A stretch of 64,000 bases of DNA. Origin: Holtermannia corniformis. Lineage: Eukaryota > Basidiomycota > Tremellomycetes > Holtermanniales. Location: positions 223,811 to 287,810 of the forward strand of contig BCIJ01000002.1 in assembly GCA_001599935.1 (NCBI GenBank), read 5' to 3'. Under the pieces are notes generated by a model, which was not told where the DNA came from, did not search any database, and saw nothing but the letters and a program-made list of their open reading frames with translations. The translations under genes and the position numbers were made by a program. This document shows, one piece after another, positions 10,276 through 23,100 of this stretch. The first letter of the stretch is position 1, and every line of letters starts with the position of its first letter.

Positions 10276-13200
10276 TCATCGTCCGCCGTCATGACTATAC
10301 TCGGAGCTCTCGCGGCCCGTCGGCTTGATGTCGTTTCGATACGTTTTGGCACCTGTCGGTGATCGTGTGCGTTCCCATTGCTTTAGCTCGCTCGTCAACT
10401 GTCACAGTGTCAGCTTGCGTCTTGGCGTCATAAGGGCAGCTTACCTTGTCAAACGCCATCGCCGCCTCATCAGATGATAGAGATTCCCGCCCGTTTCGTT
10501 GCTTGATACCGTGCGACTCGGCACTCGTCTCGTCGTCATCGCCAAAGTGTACGCCCGATTGCCCCACATCGAGCAGCATTGCGATCCTGCCGTGCGCCTC
10601 GTTCAGTTCCTCGCGCAGGGCTTCGACCTCGCGCTCCGTCTCCTCGCTTCGCATCCGCAACACCTCGACTTCCCGCTCGCGAGCAGCGAGGACGTCTCGG
10701 AGGGCGCCCAGCTCAGCTTGTAGCGCCGAGTGTTGCGTCGTAAGGGTCTGGAATCGTCGTTGCAGCTCGCCATCGCCAGATGGCGTTGCCCGTCCAGACT
10801 CGCGCGTCCTCGAGCCAGCGTCGGTCGAGGAGATGCCGCGCAGGCTGTCCAGGTCAGACTGGAGCATGGCATTGGTCGACTTTTGCCGCGTGAGCTCCTC
10901 TTTCATCCGGCGCAGCATCTTTTCGGTGCCCTTGACATCTATGCGAGGTCAGCGATTGATGATATCAAGCAACGCAGAAAGACAAACATTTGACAGCGGT
11001 TCTGTCACAGGTCAGCATTGAACAGCGTATATGACGATAACTCACTGATAATCACTCTCGAGCTGGGCAAGCTTCTCCTTGTGGGCCGCCTCTGCCTCGG
11101 CAAGTCTACGGTCAAAGACATCACCGCGCCGGTCGGCGCTGTCAGGCGACGGCGAGCGCATGGATGCAGACGTCGGACTTCGACCATCCTTCATCCGTTC
11201 GACCAATCGACCCAGTGACTCGACCTTGTCCTCGGCTTCACGGCATCGTCTACCGAGCTCCTCGACCTCACGCTGACTGGCTTCGTGGGCACGCGTACGA
11301 TCGCGCAGCTTGGCTTCAAGGTTGCGCGATGAGCTAGACTCTGCATTGCCAGTCAAGTCGCCGTCGGCGACTGCAATGCCATGATCCGCAACTGCAGGTG
11401 TGAGCGCGACATGAGCAGATCCAAGAGACTTACGTAGATTTCGCAACACGCCAGTCCGCACCTCCATCTCCGATACTGTCAGATCGCGTTCGCGCAGCTC
11501 GTGGTCTTTGTTCGTCTGTAGCTCCTTGTAGCGCGCCACGTCGGCCTGCGCAGCCTGCATCTTGGTGCGCTGACTGCGCAGTTCGGCGCGCAGGGACGTT
11601 TGCTGGTGCTCCAACTCGCGAACACGTTGCCGATGGGTCGTTGCGCCCGCTTCGGCGGCGTCCACCCTCGTACCAGCTTCACGCAGCATCTTGCGTAGCG
11701 ACGAGGCCTCGAGGTCGAGTGCCTTGAGCTTGTCGGCGTGACCCCTCGTCGCACGGTTCTCGTCCGCACGTAGCTCGGCGTGCGATTCGAGCAACTCGCC
11801 GAGGCGCCCGGTCGTAACTGCCCGCAGGCTATCCGACTCTTCTCGTGACTTTGTCCAAGCGTTTTCAATCTCGGCCAGTTTCTCCTTTGCGAGCTCGGCC
11901 TCGCGCGTGCGACTCTCGACTTCGACGCGCATGTCGATGAGCTCATGCTCGAGCTCGGCAATCCGCTCCCTGGCGCCTTCGTACAGCCCCTCGACTTCTT
12001 GCGTGCGCAGACCAGCAGCTGTCAAAGCCTGTTGCGCCTGCTCGACCAGACCGACGTGCATGTCGCGCGTACTCGAGGCCTCCTCGAGTTGAGCTCGGTA
12101 CTGATCGCGATCAGCCTCGTGCTGTTGCGCAACAGACGACATGTTGATCAAGCGCTCCGTGTGCTCTCGCAGCTGACTTTCAGCACTAGTAAGCTTGACG
12201 TGCATCTCGTCCAGCTCGCCGGTCGCTTGAGCGAGAGCTTCTTCGGCTGATTCGGCGCGGTGCAGAGTCTCGGCTTCGCGCTCTGCAGCCGCCTGCTGAG
12301 CTTCTGTGGCGACTGCCGCCGCCTCATTCGAGGTAGCAAGGCGATGTTGAACGGTGGAATGTTCGGTTGCAAGTACTTGCAGTTGCCGCTCCAGGTCTGC
12401 TATTCTCTCCTTTTCCACGCGTCCGAGATCCGCCGTCGAGCCCGACTCCAACGTGGCGAGCTTGGCGCGGTAGAACGCCGTTTCCTGCAACGCCCCAGCA
12501 CGCAAGCGATCAGACTCGTCGAGGTGTTGGGCGGCCTGGCGGACTTGGTCGCTCAACTCGGACTGCGTTTGTTAGTAGAGTGTCAGGACCGTCGAGTGAC
12601 CCACCTGGATCTTTGCCTTTTCTTGCTTGAGCCGTACCAGAGCATCCGCCAGACGCCGCGTCGTATCATTCTCCTCCTCCAAGCGCTCGGCGTCCTCGAG
12701 AGCCACACCGTCGTCACCCTCATCCGGGACGAAACCAGCCTTGACGGCGCGCAACAGGATGACGCGCATCGCAGCCTCTCTCCTCTTGCCAGCATCGATA
12801 TCCGCTTCCTTGGCTTTGAGGTCGCGCATCAAATCCGAAGCGCCAGACAACGAGCCCGGCCGGCCACTGAAGCCGTTGGCAGTCGGTGAGCGCGAGTTGT
12901 AGTAGAATGCATCGGGCGGTGGTGCTGGGCGATCATCTTGTGCCAGAGGCGGGCGTTGACGAGGTGAAGGACTGCGCGCGGCCATCGCTGCCGAGTTGAA
13001 GCCGTTCCGGACAGCGGCAGCGTTCTGGTGTTGGGGACCTGCGTTTGGTGGTGGTGACACGACGTCCTGGCGCGAGTGACCCAACGGTGAGGTGACTCGC
13101 GGGGAAAAGCTGGCTTGCGTGGGGCTGTTGCTCGCTGGCAGCCCTGCAGCACTGACGGTGCGAGAGCCAGGCTGAGACGACGGACCGTTGGGCGACATTG

Positions 13201-15199
13201 CACGCTCTGGATCGCCGATACCATACGCATCGTCACCCTTACGCCTTGGTCGTTGCGGCGGCCCATTGGCTGCAATCGCCACAGGCGGCCGAGCGGCCCC
13301 AGGCGCAGGCTGGTTCACAGGCGGGCCTTGCGGTGGCGGGGCCGACCTGATTCCATGGTACTGCTGTGATGGATCGGCGTGTTGATGCTCACTTGGCGGC
13401 GTCATCTCGCGATTCAAGCTCGTCTGCGAGGTAGACGTTGGAAACCCGTTGGGCTGGCCCGTCGATGCAGGCGGGGCGCTGCCATATGCCTTTTTGGGCG
13501 GTGAACCCCCGTTGACCGGTGGCTGACCGTTGATAGCAGGCATTGAAGTCTTGCGACCGATCGGCTGTTGTCCCGGTGGTCGATTCGGATCAGGCGGGTA
13601 CTTGATCTTGGCTGGGGATCGTCAAGACTGCAGAGCATGCCTGGTGCACACTTACTAGTATCAAGGACGTGGATCGTACTGGGATCCTCTGGAGCAGGCT
13701 GCGGGTGTGCCGGATCATGCACCAGATTCGACTCGCCGCCAAGCACGTAGAGGTTCTTGCCAGCTGCACCCATTGCATGCCCCGACCTCGCGACCGGCGC
13801 AGGGCCCATATTCTGGAACATGTACCATCGTTGGTCTGCCTGCATCAGCTACGCTCTATAAAGTCATTCCATAACCCACTTGTGATCTTGAACGCGGCAA
13901 GATCGCCCAAGTCCATGCCGTTGACGTCGCGCCCTCCAAAGATGTACACGGTGTCGTCTACAAGCGCCGCTGCGTGTCCTTCGCGCGTGACGGGGATGTA
14001 GCCGATGCACGAGAGCTCGGTCCATGTGCGTGTCGGGAGATCAAAGCACCAGGTGTCGTTGTAGTGGTACGATCCATCGGTGCCGCCGAACCTGGTCACA
14101 GTCAGCTGTGTGTGCGGTGAGAGCCGGCTGCGCACATGTAGAGCTTGTCTCGGTAAGCGACCATGATGTGCGCGCAACGCCTCGGTGGCGGATCATTGAC
14201 GGGTTTGACGCTCTCCCAGACTGGCTGTTCTTTCACTAGGCCCCATCAGATCTGTCCAAACGGTCGTGCGCGCGACTCACAAGTGTTGAGGTCGAACGAC
14301 CATAGATCGTTTAGGAATTCGTCGCCGCTTTGCCCGCCGAAGACGAAGAACTTGGAGCCCATCATGCACACGGCATGGCCATAGCGTCCAACGGGACCGG
14401 GACCGGGCGTCGAGATCCTCGACCACTCTTTGCTGTCTACGCCTTGTCAGCTCCCTCGCGGATGACATCAGACGGTGCACTGACGAATGTTGAGCAGGTA
14501 CAGCGACTCGTCCTGTTCGTCCTGTAGCCGCGTCTTGGTGTCTCCACCCCAGACGATCAGGACCGAGCTCACGAGCGCGCACTTGTGCCCGACCCTTGGC
14601 ATGGGGATATCACCGCTCGTTTGAACAGGCAGGGCCGAGCTATCGCGCACATCAAGGCTGTACAGATCATTACTGGCGGCTTCTTTGACGAGGCCGCCAA
14701 AGATGAGGAGGTGGCCTGACGGGGTCGCGACGGGTGATAGGGAGAGGCCGTAGCGAGGGAAGGGGGCGTTGGGGGGTGCGCCGGGCACATGGGGTAAGCG
14801 GAGGGACCGAGTTGACCATGGGAACTGCGGGTTCTGGCCGTGTCAGATACCACCCACAGCAAGAAAGCACGACTCACGACCGGTGGGGGCCGTTGCGAGC
14901 CTGCAGAGCCATCCGAAGCGGGCAAAGACCGCGGGGGACCGGTGAGGGACGAGGCAGCATTCTGCGGGCCCGACGGGACGCGCTGGCCAAACGAAGGCGG
15001 CATGGTGGCCGCCGCTCTGTTGACGAGGATGAGACTTGTCAGCACCTGGAAACGGGCGAGCGAGCATTCCCATCGAGGCCAGCAACCGGTGGCGCTCGAT
15101 CACCACCCGGAAAAGTACTCACCCTGTCGGCGGGCTGTTCGAGGGCGAGCCATGGCCCACGTCTTTGTCTTTCGACTCTTTTCGCTTGAAGAAGCTCAT
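10276..15199 (-). CDS. Kelch-repeat and coiled-coil cell-end marker protein (Tea1/Kel1-like)
   Basis: Large polarity protein of the Tea1/Kel1 type, which in other fungi marks growing cell ends and is carried by microtubule tips. I start it at ATG 15199 (MSFFKRKESKDKDVG), which splices onward through several short exons. The N-terminal third contains kelch blades recognisable by GG doublets: LLIFGGLVKEAASNDLYSLDV, VLIVWGGDTKT, FFVFGGQSGDEFLNDLWSFDL, FGGTDGSYHYNDTWCFDL, VYIFGGRDVNGMDLGDL and LYVLGGESN (about 14750-13650). A Pro/Ser/Gln-rich disordered part follows (13540-12900), then a very long coiled coil (12560-10450). The C-terminus is reached by splicing over 10443-10396 and ends at TGA 10278-10276. 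The membership is clear; equivalence to Tea1 is inferred from domain order. Confidence 0.88.
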
Positions 15200-15901
15200 G
15201 GCGAGGTGCTGCCTGGGATCGTCGCGGCTGTCGATGGGAGCCGCACTCGCAAGCTCGCAAGCTAAAGGATGTCGAGTCGGGCCGTGGACCGCCGTGTCGT
15301 CCAGCGGATCTCTCGGTACCGACCACCGTCGTTCTCTTGGTGTTCTCCACTATCCTCTGGTGCTTATAAAGCTCGGCGACAGTCTCGTCGTCCGCTTGAA
15401 GGATTGTTTACGCCAATCCGACCTCCTATCCTTTGAGGAGTGAAACCGCGTCGAGGTGATTGCGCTCCGGCTTGGCGCAGCTTGCACTCGTACCCGAATG
15501 TACAGTTGCACTCGCTCGCTCGGCACGCAGCGTACAGTGCGCAGTGTCGTTGATGCTGGCGTGCTACAGTCCTTTGGTGCGCAGGGATTGACTTTGAGGG
15601 GTTAAGCACCGTCGCGTCCTTGTACGCGCCGGGGTACTTGTGCATCCTCTGCCAACCGCCTGTGATGCATTCACACTAGCATACAGACGCACGAGTGTAT
15701 CTACACCACACTGGATGCAACCATCTCTCAATACATACCAATTTGTTGCGTAAATCATATCAACACCGCCAGTGCCGCCGATGTGCGACCAAGCGTGACG
15801 GTCGATCATCTAGCTAGCATATCATACAAAGGGTGCATACATGCAATGCGACACGGGCAGCAGGTAATCGACAGGCAGACAGGACGCAACAAGACAGCAG
15901 C
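15200..15901. other. Intergenic stretch, no gene recognised
   Basis: About 700 bp between the kelch gene start and the MESH1-like gene stop. It should hold the kelch gene promoter and the 3' flank of the hydrolase. I see no conserved coding sequence, RNA gene or repeat. Confidence 0.5.
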
Positions 15902-16934
15902 TCAAAAGTAGATCGAAGCTTTGCCACCGCCTTTACTCGTGAGCGCCGTCAGGCGTTCGAGTCGCTTGCGCTCCGTGTCGGTGATGGGCAGTGCGACGTC
16001 TGGATGACACGGATAGTCGCGCTTGTCGCCTGGGACGCGAAAGTAGGCCGTCTCGTAGACTGTCTGTAGCATTGCGGCTAGCGGTGGGTGGGCGTCTGCA
16101 CACACTGTACCGTGTCAGCGGGCACGAGTTCAGAGACGTCTACTCACCGTCGGTGACTTGTTTCGCCCACTTGAAGTATGCTTGGACTCGTGTTGGACCC
16201 CAGCCGACCGGTGGTGATCCTCGCGCCGTCTCAAGGTTGTGCAGCTTACTGTCGTATCGTCAACTGTATGTCACTGCCAGGCCAACAAGCCCAGAGCTCT
16301 CGGCAAGTACGCAGCCTCGGAGCGGACGCAGCACCGTCAACCGACTCACTCTGCCAGCTTGACCTGTTGAGCCTCTTTACACTTGAACGGCGCACTCTGC
16401 AGCTGCTTCAATTTCCGAGCGGGTCCAGACAACCCTGGGGGATCCGTGCATTCCTATCCCACATCAGCTGCGTCCCATCCACACAGTGTACAGAGCCGCA
16501 GCGCACCCAGACAATCTTGGCGACCTCTTCACCAAACTCTTGTCGGATCTCATCGATGGCCGTGCCCGTATCTTCGACCACGTCGTGCAGTGTAGCCGCT
16601 TGCAGTGTCGCGAGGTGTGTGATGCCCGTGGTCGAGAGGTAGGTGGCTACTGCCTGCAACCGGGTTGTCAGGATTGCACCCTTGGAAGCACTCGAGCACA
16701 GACTATCGGGTGATTGATGCTGATAGATGTCAGCTCGTGTCGACATGCTGCAGACTGATAGATCGATCCACATGTGCACCGGCAGCTACTCACTAGGGCG
16801 TCTCATTCACATCCTTGCGTCGTTGATTCCGATGTTTCTACATCTCACTGGTCAGCATCGACCGACCAGATGTCAGGTTGACCGACCCGTGCGGCGAAAT
16901 CGACCGTACGCATCAACACGGCGAGATCGCTCAT
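15902..16934 (-). CDS. MESH1-type HD-domain pyrophosphohydrolase
   Basis: Eukaryotic relative of the bacterial SpoT hydrolase domain; animal MESH1 removes phosphate from ppGpp and NADPH. I start at ATG 16934 (MSDLAVLMRTVDFAAR). An in-frame ATG at 16970 could add 12 residues. Splicing then gives KHRNQRRKDVNETPY, a 16-nt exon encoding INHPI, and AVATYLSTTGITHLATLQAATLHDVVEDT, which holds the HD and ED metal/catalytic residues, followed by EIRQEFGEEVAKIV. The later part PPVGWGPTRVQAYFKWAKQVTD corresponds to the end of MESH1. About 50 extra residues follow (VYETAYFRVPGDKRDYPCHPDVALP), ending at the stop 15904-15902. No synthetase domain is present, so it is predicted to be hydrolase-only. Confidence 0.85.
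16704..16719 (-). other. 16-nt micro-exon in the MESH1-like gene
   Basis: On the minus strand the exon CATCAATCACCCGATA lies between an acceptor TATCAG and a donor GTCTGT. With the flanking exons it gives ETPY-INHPI-AVATYL, matching the conserved TPYINHPI-x-VA of the family. Phase is consistent on both sides (TA plus C, then ATA at a codon boundary). Confidence 0.82.
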
Positions 16935-17135
16935 CTCCAGACCGATCGCTGGCGCCACCGTGCCCGGCATGACTGCTGCGGGTGACATTGTCCACTGACG
17001 ATCCCAAACTTGAGCGGCAGGTGAACAAACGCACAAAGGAGTGTTTGCCACCGTGCGCGCGCAATCCGTGGCACGAGTCGCATCTCATGACATCTCATAG
17101 CCGTACACATACTACTGTTCACTGCACACTCACAT

Positions 17136-19794
17136 TTACGCGTCGAAAGCGTCAGAACGCCAGCCCTCTTGGCGGCTCTCGCGGCGCTCCTGCTCGCGAG
17201 CCTTGGCGTCGAGCTTGTTGACCTCCTTTTGGGCCGAGCCGGCCGCATCCTGCGCCTGGCGCTTGGCCTGGTGCACAGAGCCAGTCGTCTGGCCAATGAC
17301 AGCGTTCGCCTTGGCCTTGAGCTTTTGACGTTGCCCGTTGGCGATCGACGCTGGCGGCTTGCCGGGGAACAGCTGTGATTGTCAGCTAGGCGATCTGAAA
17401 CGGCACGAGACACTCACATCCTCGTCCACACCAATGTGGAGCACAAACTCGCCACGGCGACCATACTTGACCACACCCTTCTGTCCAACCTTGATCGGTC
17501 CACCGCTCGAGCCCGAAAAGATCGAGTCGGAAAAGACGGCGTTGAGAAAGTTGAGCGGCGTCGGACGCGAGTTGGTAGCGGCAATCGCACGCTGCTGGAT
17601 CGCAAACAGCTGCAAGTCGGCCGCACGGAGGTATTCGCCAATCTGGGCCTCGAGCGCCGAAGTCAGGTTGCGCTGGATGAACGCGCGCAGCAGAGGCTTG
17701 GCGAACCAGGTCGCAAACCACTTCGAGTTTTTCGACAGCTTGTAGTCAAAGCCCGAGATGGACACGTCGACGTTCTTGACGGTAAAGAAAGACTCGCGGT
17801 CGTCTTCGTCGGCGTTTTCGAGCGTCACGTCAAAGTCGATCCCGTGCGGGCCAAACTCAATGTCGAGGATGCCCGTGTCCTCGAACGGCAGGAAGCCAGT
17901 CTTCTTGGAGAACCAAAACGCAATGTTGCTCGCCTGGAAGTGGAGACCCTGAACACGGAGGCGCACAGAGGCGTCGTACTCGGAGGCATCTGAGACATTA
18001 GCAAGGTCGCTTTGATAGACTGAGCACTCACAAGTGGCGTAACCCTGGGTGAAGCGCAAGTCGTTGTGGGCCACAAAGCGGATCGAGTCGGGGATAAAGG
18101 ACGCAGACTCGACTGCAAACGGTCAGCTCAATCCTCCTCGACTCGCAGCTACCCACGGCGGATATCGTCGATGACAAGGTCGACGTCCTCCGACTTGTAC
18201 TCGACACGCGGCACCGGAATCTCCTTGACGAGACCGATCAAGCGGGGCACAAAGACGTCGACAAAGTCGCGGTAGAGGCCCTGGCCGTCAACCTTGAGGC
18301 TGCCAAGACCGATCTGGCCGGCCGTGGCAAGCGAATCGCCGAGGTCCTCGATGGCCTCGATCAAGTTGTTGGTCGCCTTGTCGTTGGTGATGCCCGAGAC
18401 AAAGCTGTCGAGTTGCTTCTGCAGCTCGGCCGCGTCGGCGCGCCACTGCGGGTTCGACTCGAGCAGCGATTGACCGTCATCGTAGAGCGACGAGGCCTTG
18501 CGGTACGCGCGCTGCGAGACAATGTAGCCCTCCTGGTGCAAGACGCGGTTCAGGAACGACTCGAGCTCCTTGAAGTAGGCAGAGAGCTTGTCATCGTTCT
18601 TGATGTCTTCGCCGGCCTTTTGGGTCGCGCTAAGGACCGGGTCGAGCGACTTGTTGGCGAGCTTTTCGACAAACGCCTTGAGGTCGCGCCCGGCCTGCTG
18701 CACGTGCTCATCCTCGTCGTCGACGTCGGTCTTGTCGGCAGTCTCTTGAGCAGCGTCCTGAGCCTTGGAAGCGTACTTTTTGACAATGCCGACGAGCGTG
18801 TTGATCGCGCGGTGGTACGACGCGTTCGACTGGGCCTGGGTGACGATCTGGGAATGTTAGTCAGGCTTCGAGCCGGCAGGGTCACAAACCTCCTTGAGGC
18901 GCTCGACAAGCTTGTCCTTGGCCTCCTCGCCCTCGGGCAGCTTTTCGTCAAAGTAGTTTTTGGCGTCTGCGAGCGAGTCCCATGCACCCTCGCGAGCCTC
19001 ACCCTGAAGCTTGCCGCTGGCGAGACCCTTGGCCGTCGCCTTGCCCTTCTTGCCGAGCTTTTCAAAGTCGACGCCCTGCTTGCGCTCACGCTCGCTCGGC
19101 CTCGACTTTTCAGCCGCACGCTTGGCCTCGTCGGCAGCGTTAGAGGCTGCATCGGCAAAGATGTCACGCGTGAGCAAGATGGCGTCCGAGCCCAAGCGGC
19201 GGAACGCATCATTGGTGAACAGCAAGTGTCCGAGCGTGCGGAACGAGTCGATCGCGCGCTGAGCGTCGGCGTTGAGCTCCTTGCCCGAAGGCGCGTCGGC
19301 AGTGTTGACATCGACGTCGACATCGGCGGATGCAGCGTTGTACTGAGACCACGACGTCAACTGCAGTTCCGGCCGAACCTAAACCGAACTCACAAAGAAG
19401 TTTTGCAACAGGTCATCCTGGTTCTTGGCTTCACCCCAGGCCTTGAGCGCAGCGAGGACGCTCTTGGAGTTGTCGAGTACCTTTTGGCCCTCGGGACCGA
19501 TCCGGGCCGTGCGCGAGTGGGGTCCGCCCGTCGCCTTGAGAGTCTCGGACTCGAGGACGAGGTCGAGGATCTTTGAGATCTGTTGCTGCGAGCTGCGTCG
19601 TGTGAGCCTGAACATCCATCTCACTCGAGTAGCACGTACGGAAGCTTGCCAGCCTTGAAGCTGCCGAGGACCTTTGCGGCTTGGATCCGCTGGCCCTGCG
19701 AGGGGAGAGCGTTCTGGACGTCACGCTGCGAAGGCAACGAGGACACGGACGGGCCGTTGACGGACCCAGAGAGGAGAGGCTGACGTTCAGACAT
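17136..19794 (-). CDS. HAM1-like fungal protein (N- and C-terminal HAM1-like domains)
   Basis: Member of a fungus-specific family annotated as HAM1-like (DUF5923/DUF4449). The C-terminal half resembles lipid-binding BPI-type beta folds, but no activity is established. The ATG at 19794 starts MSERQPLLSGSVNG. The N-terminal part contains AAKVLGSFKAGKLPSQQQISKILDLVLE and continues through helical, Lys/Glu-rich exons (19360-18150). The C-terminal part has VAHNDLRFTQ, VRLRVQGLHFQASNIAFWFSKK, GILDIEFGPHGIDFDVTL and FLNAVFSDSIFSGSSGGPIKVGQKG. A basic/acidic helical tail rich in Ala, Lys and Gln ends at TAA 17138-17136. Introns are short. The start codon is 391 bp from the stop of SET1 on the same strand. 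Confidence 0.85.
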
Positions 19795-20092
19795 TATACT
19801 CTGTAGATGATGGTGGTAAGTGTTGAAGAGAAGCCGACGTTAAAGGCGTCGTGTCGTGCTGGGCGGTACCCTGTGGCGACCGATGACGATGGGCTATGAC
19901 GCACGCGCATCGCAGCTGACTGCACTACCCTTTGAGCGCCGGATGCACAGAGCGGTCGGTGGGTGAAGGGTAGGCAGTGCATTAGACCGTACGATGGAGT
20001 ATGCACCAGTGTCTGCAGTGGACAAGCCATCAACAGGTCAACAACCGCCATCGACCGCAGCACGCACCAAATCGGAGGAATCGGGATCGTCA

Positions 20093-20104
20093 TGCCACGT
20101 GGCA
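20093..20104. promoter_or_regulatory. 12-bp palindrome TGCCACGTGGCA
   Basis: A perfect 12-bp palindrome around a CACGTG core lies between the SET1 stop (20186) and the HAM1-like start (19794), about 300 bp upstream of the latter. E-box-like sites of this kind bind bHLH factors. Function here is not shown. Confidence 0.3.
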
Positions 20105-20185
20105 CAAGCTGCGTCGTTCCTGGCCAACTCGAGTGGCAAAACGGCATGGGGGGGTGCATATGCTACAGACACTCGACAATGCAAA

Positions 20186-23100
20186 TCAGTTGAGGAAGCC
20201 ACGGCACTGGAGCTGTCAGCGCACGCGAGTGCAAGCGACCAGACAGCACCCACCTTGACCGAGCCACAGAGACAGACAATCTTTTCGTTCTCAATCGGAA
20301 AGTGGTAATCGTACGTGATCTCGGCCCCGGGCTCGATGCTGGTCTTTGCGTAGATGACAATCTGCAATGTCAGCCATGCGCCTACGGGGCTGGCCGCGTA
20401 CACACCTTTTTCTCCCCGTTGATCGTGATGATCTTGGCCGTGCAGTTTGGCGTACAACAGTGATTAATCAATCGTCTGGGGACATCAGCCTGGCTCGCTC
20501 TTCGCCACTGCTACTCACCCAAGGTTCCCCTTCTTGGTCGCGTCAACAACCGCATCATCGTCCACACGGAACAGGTAGCTGCTCCCGATCCCGACTTTCT
20601 CATACAGCTTCTCACGCGTCTCGGCGACCTGGGCGCGCACGACCTCGCCAACATATTCAATCACCATCTCGCCCGCCGGGATCAACTCCATAGCGTACAA
20701 GCCCCAGTCGTGAATAGGCGACTTTGAAAACTTGAGCTGCTTTTTCCGTGTGCGGAGCTGGTTGAACTGGAAAATGTCGGTATCCGTCGCTACGGCCTTT
20801 TTGTGGTGCTCCATGCCGAGGACGAGGCGGCGCGTATTGACGCGCGCCGAGCGAGACGTGGCGAGCCCCGCAAACGCTTCCACGTCGGCGGCGGCGCGGT
20901 TCCGTTGAGGGAGGTAAGCCGACTTGTTGATCTCGGGCACCTTGTAGTAGCCCTCGGTTCGCGCGCAGCCAGTCTTGTGCACGAGCGTGTTTTCGCGCTC
21001 GTCGTCGGGCGTCGGCTCGCGCAGCGGCGGCAAGCCCGGACCGCGCGAAGCCTCGATAGCGGCGCGCATAAAGTACAGGTCCTCCTCGTCTTGGAACAAG
21101 TCGGATTCGAGCACGTTTGGAGCGGCCTTGACGACCTTGAGCTTCTTTTCCTTTGGCGCCTTTTTCTCCTTGACGACTTTGGGTTTCGGCGCGGGCTTGA
21201 CGACGGGCGGGGTAGGTTCTGGCGTCGATACGGGTTCAATGTCGACGACTGTAGGCGCAGCCAGTGGGACCTGCAACACCTCGGCGATATCGACCGGAGC
21301 CTGAGCCTGCGCCTGGGCTTTCTTGCTCGTCTTGGCCTTTTTCTTCGGGGGCGGCTTGACGGCTTTCTGTGCTGGCCGCTTCTTTCCCGGCTTGGGCGCT
21401 GGCACGGGCTCTGGCTGCTGTTCCCGCTCGACCTCGTCCTCGCCTTCCGACGGCGGTGCACTCGACTCGGTCTCGATCGTGCGACCCTTGCGCTGCTTGA
21501 CGAGATCCAACACGGCCTGAAGGCCATCTTCACTACTCGATTCATCCGATTTCGGCGAGTCAATGATCGGCGCCGCGACTCTAGGCCTGTGGTGATCTTT
21601 CGGCGCAGCTTCATCGGCTGATGACTGCGCGTGCGTGACTTTGCTCAGTTTCGATGGCCCGCGCCGAGGGGCCGGAACCGCAGATCGGTTTTTCTTGGTG
21701 AACGTGAGGTATTTCCAGTTCTTGCCCGTCTCGACGTGTTCCGGCTCGACGGGCACGGCCGTCGCGGTCGATGAAGGCGGGTTGTGAACCGTGACGCCGA
21801 TTCGATGCCTCTGTACCGCCGTCTTGTCGAGCACGCGCTGAGCCCTGACGGCCGTCGACTGATCGCCAAAGAGCACATACCAGCCCGTGGCGCTGCCGAG
21901 CACGTTTACCGGTTTGAACGCTTTAAAGTGATCTCGGACGTGATCGACCGAGGCTTCGCGCAACGGCAAGCTCTTGATGTCAATCACGACATAGGCGTTG
22001 CCGTTTTCGAGCAGTGCTTTGCGCACGTCTTCGCTCTCGCTCTTTGGAGGTGCAGGTGCGGCGGGGGCCGGTCGGCGCTTGTACCGATCCCGGTAGTAGC
22101 GATCGTCGTCTGATTCCGAGTCTTCTTCCGACGAGTAGATCGAGGACCCGGAACGGGAGCGCGGGCGTGTAGGCAGGCCTCGGGTAAACGGAGCGGCCGT
22201 GAACGAGCTCGAGAGGTTGTGCGTCGACGTTGGGCCGAGCGGTCGTGGAGGCAACGAAGGCGGTAATGGGATTCCGCGAGCTCGAGGCGGGGCAAAGCTC
22301 GGTCGGAACGGCGGTGGGAACCTCTGCGGGGGTGCGAAGCGCGGTACAGGCGGTAGGTGAGCCGGTCTCGGAGGCGGGACAAAAGCCCTAACAGCCGGTT
22401 TGACAGGCGAAAGCGGTGGCGCCGGTGTGGCCGGCGTGGGAATGACCACTGGCTTGATCTTTGGAGGGTACCGTTTCGCCATCTCGGCCTTGACAGCTTT
22501 AGCCATCTTGGCGCCCGTTGGATCCATGATGACTTTGACGCGCTCTTCGCCTAGCAAGCCGATGCGCTGGCCTTGGCACGCGCCCACGACCGTCTTGGCG
22601 ACGTCGGCGCTATCGAATTGTACACGGCAGATCCCGAGCTGCATCCCGGATTTCGGATCGAGTTTGACGTCAATGTCGCTGAAGCGGCCGTACGGCCGAA
22701 GATGCTTTGAGAGCTGGTCGGTCGAGGTCAACGGGTTGAGGTTGTAGAACAAGACGGCCGAGGGCGGTGGCGGCGGTTTCTTGCCGGTCGAGTTGGCGTC
22801 CCACTAAGCGCCTATCAGCACCGTCTCGTTCGCTCCCTCGCTTGAACCGACCTCGTAAACGAGCTCATAAGCCCCAACACGGTTCTTCCGGTTCCCACCG
22901 CCCTTGATCCTCACTGCGTGCGCGATGACCTTTCTCGGATCCTCGACAGACACGACGCCGACGCCACGCACGAGCCCATCGTACCGCAAGATCCGGTCCT
23001 TGCCCTTTGAGCCAGAGGCAGCACCTTCGACCGCGGGATCGTACAAGACTCGAAAGTTGCCGCGGGACGAGTCGGGGATACAGCATGTCGGCGGGCCGAG

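Noticed and set aside
18413..19576. Long open frame on the plus strand opposite the HAM1-like gene
   Set aside because: It is a shadow of GC-rich coding sequence; the minus strand carries the family motifs and splice sites.
20803..21621. Long plus-strand open frame opposite SET1
   Set aside because: Antisense to conserved Set1 coding sequence; composition is the complement of Lys/Pro/Ala-rich codons.
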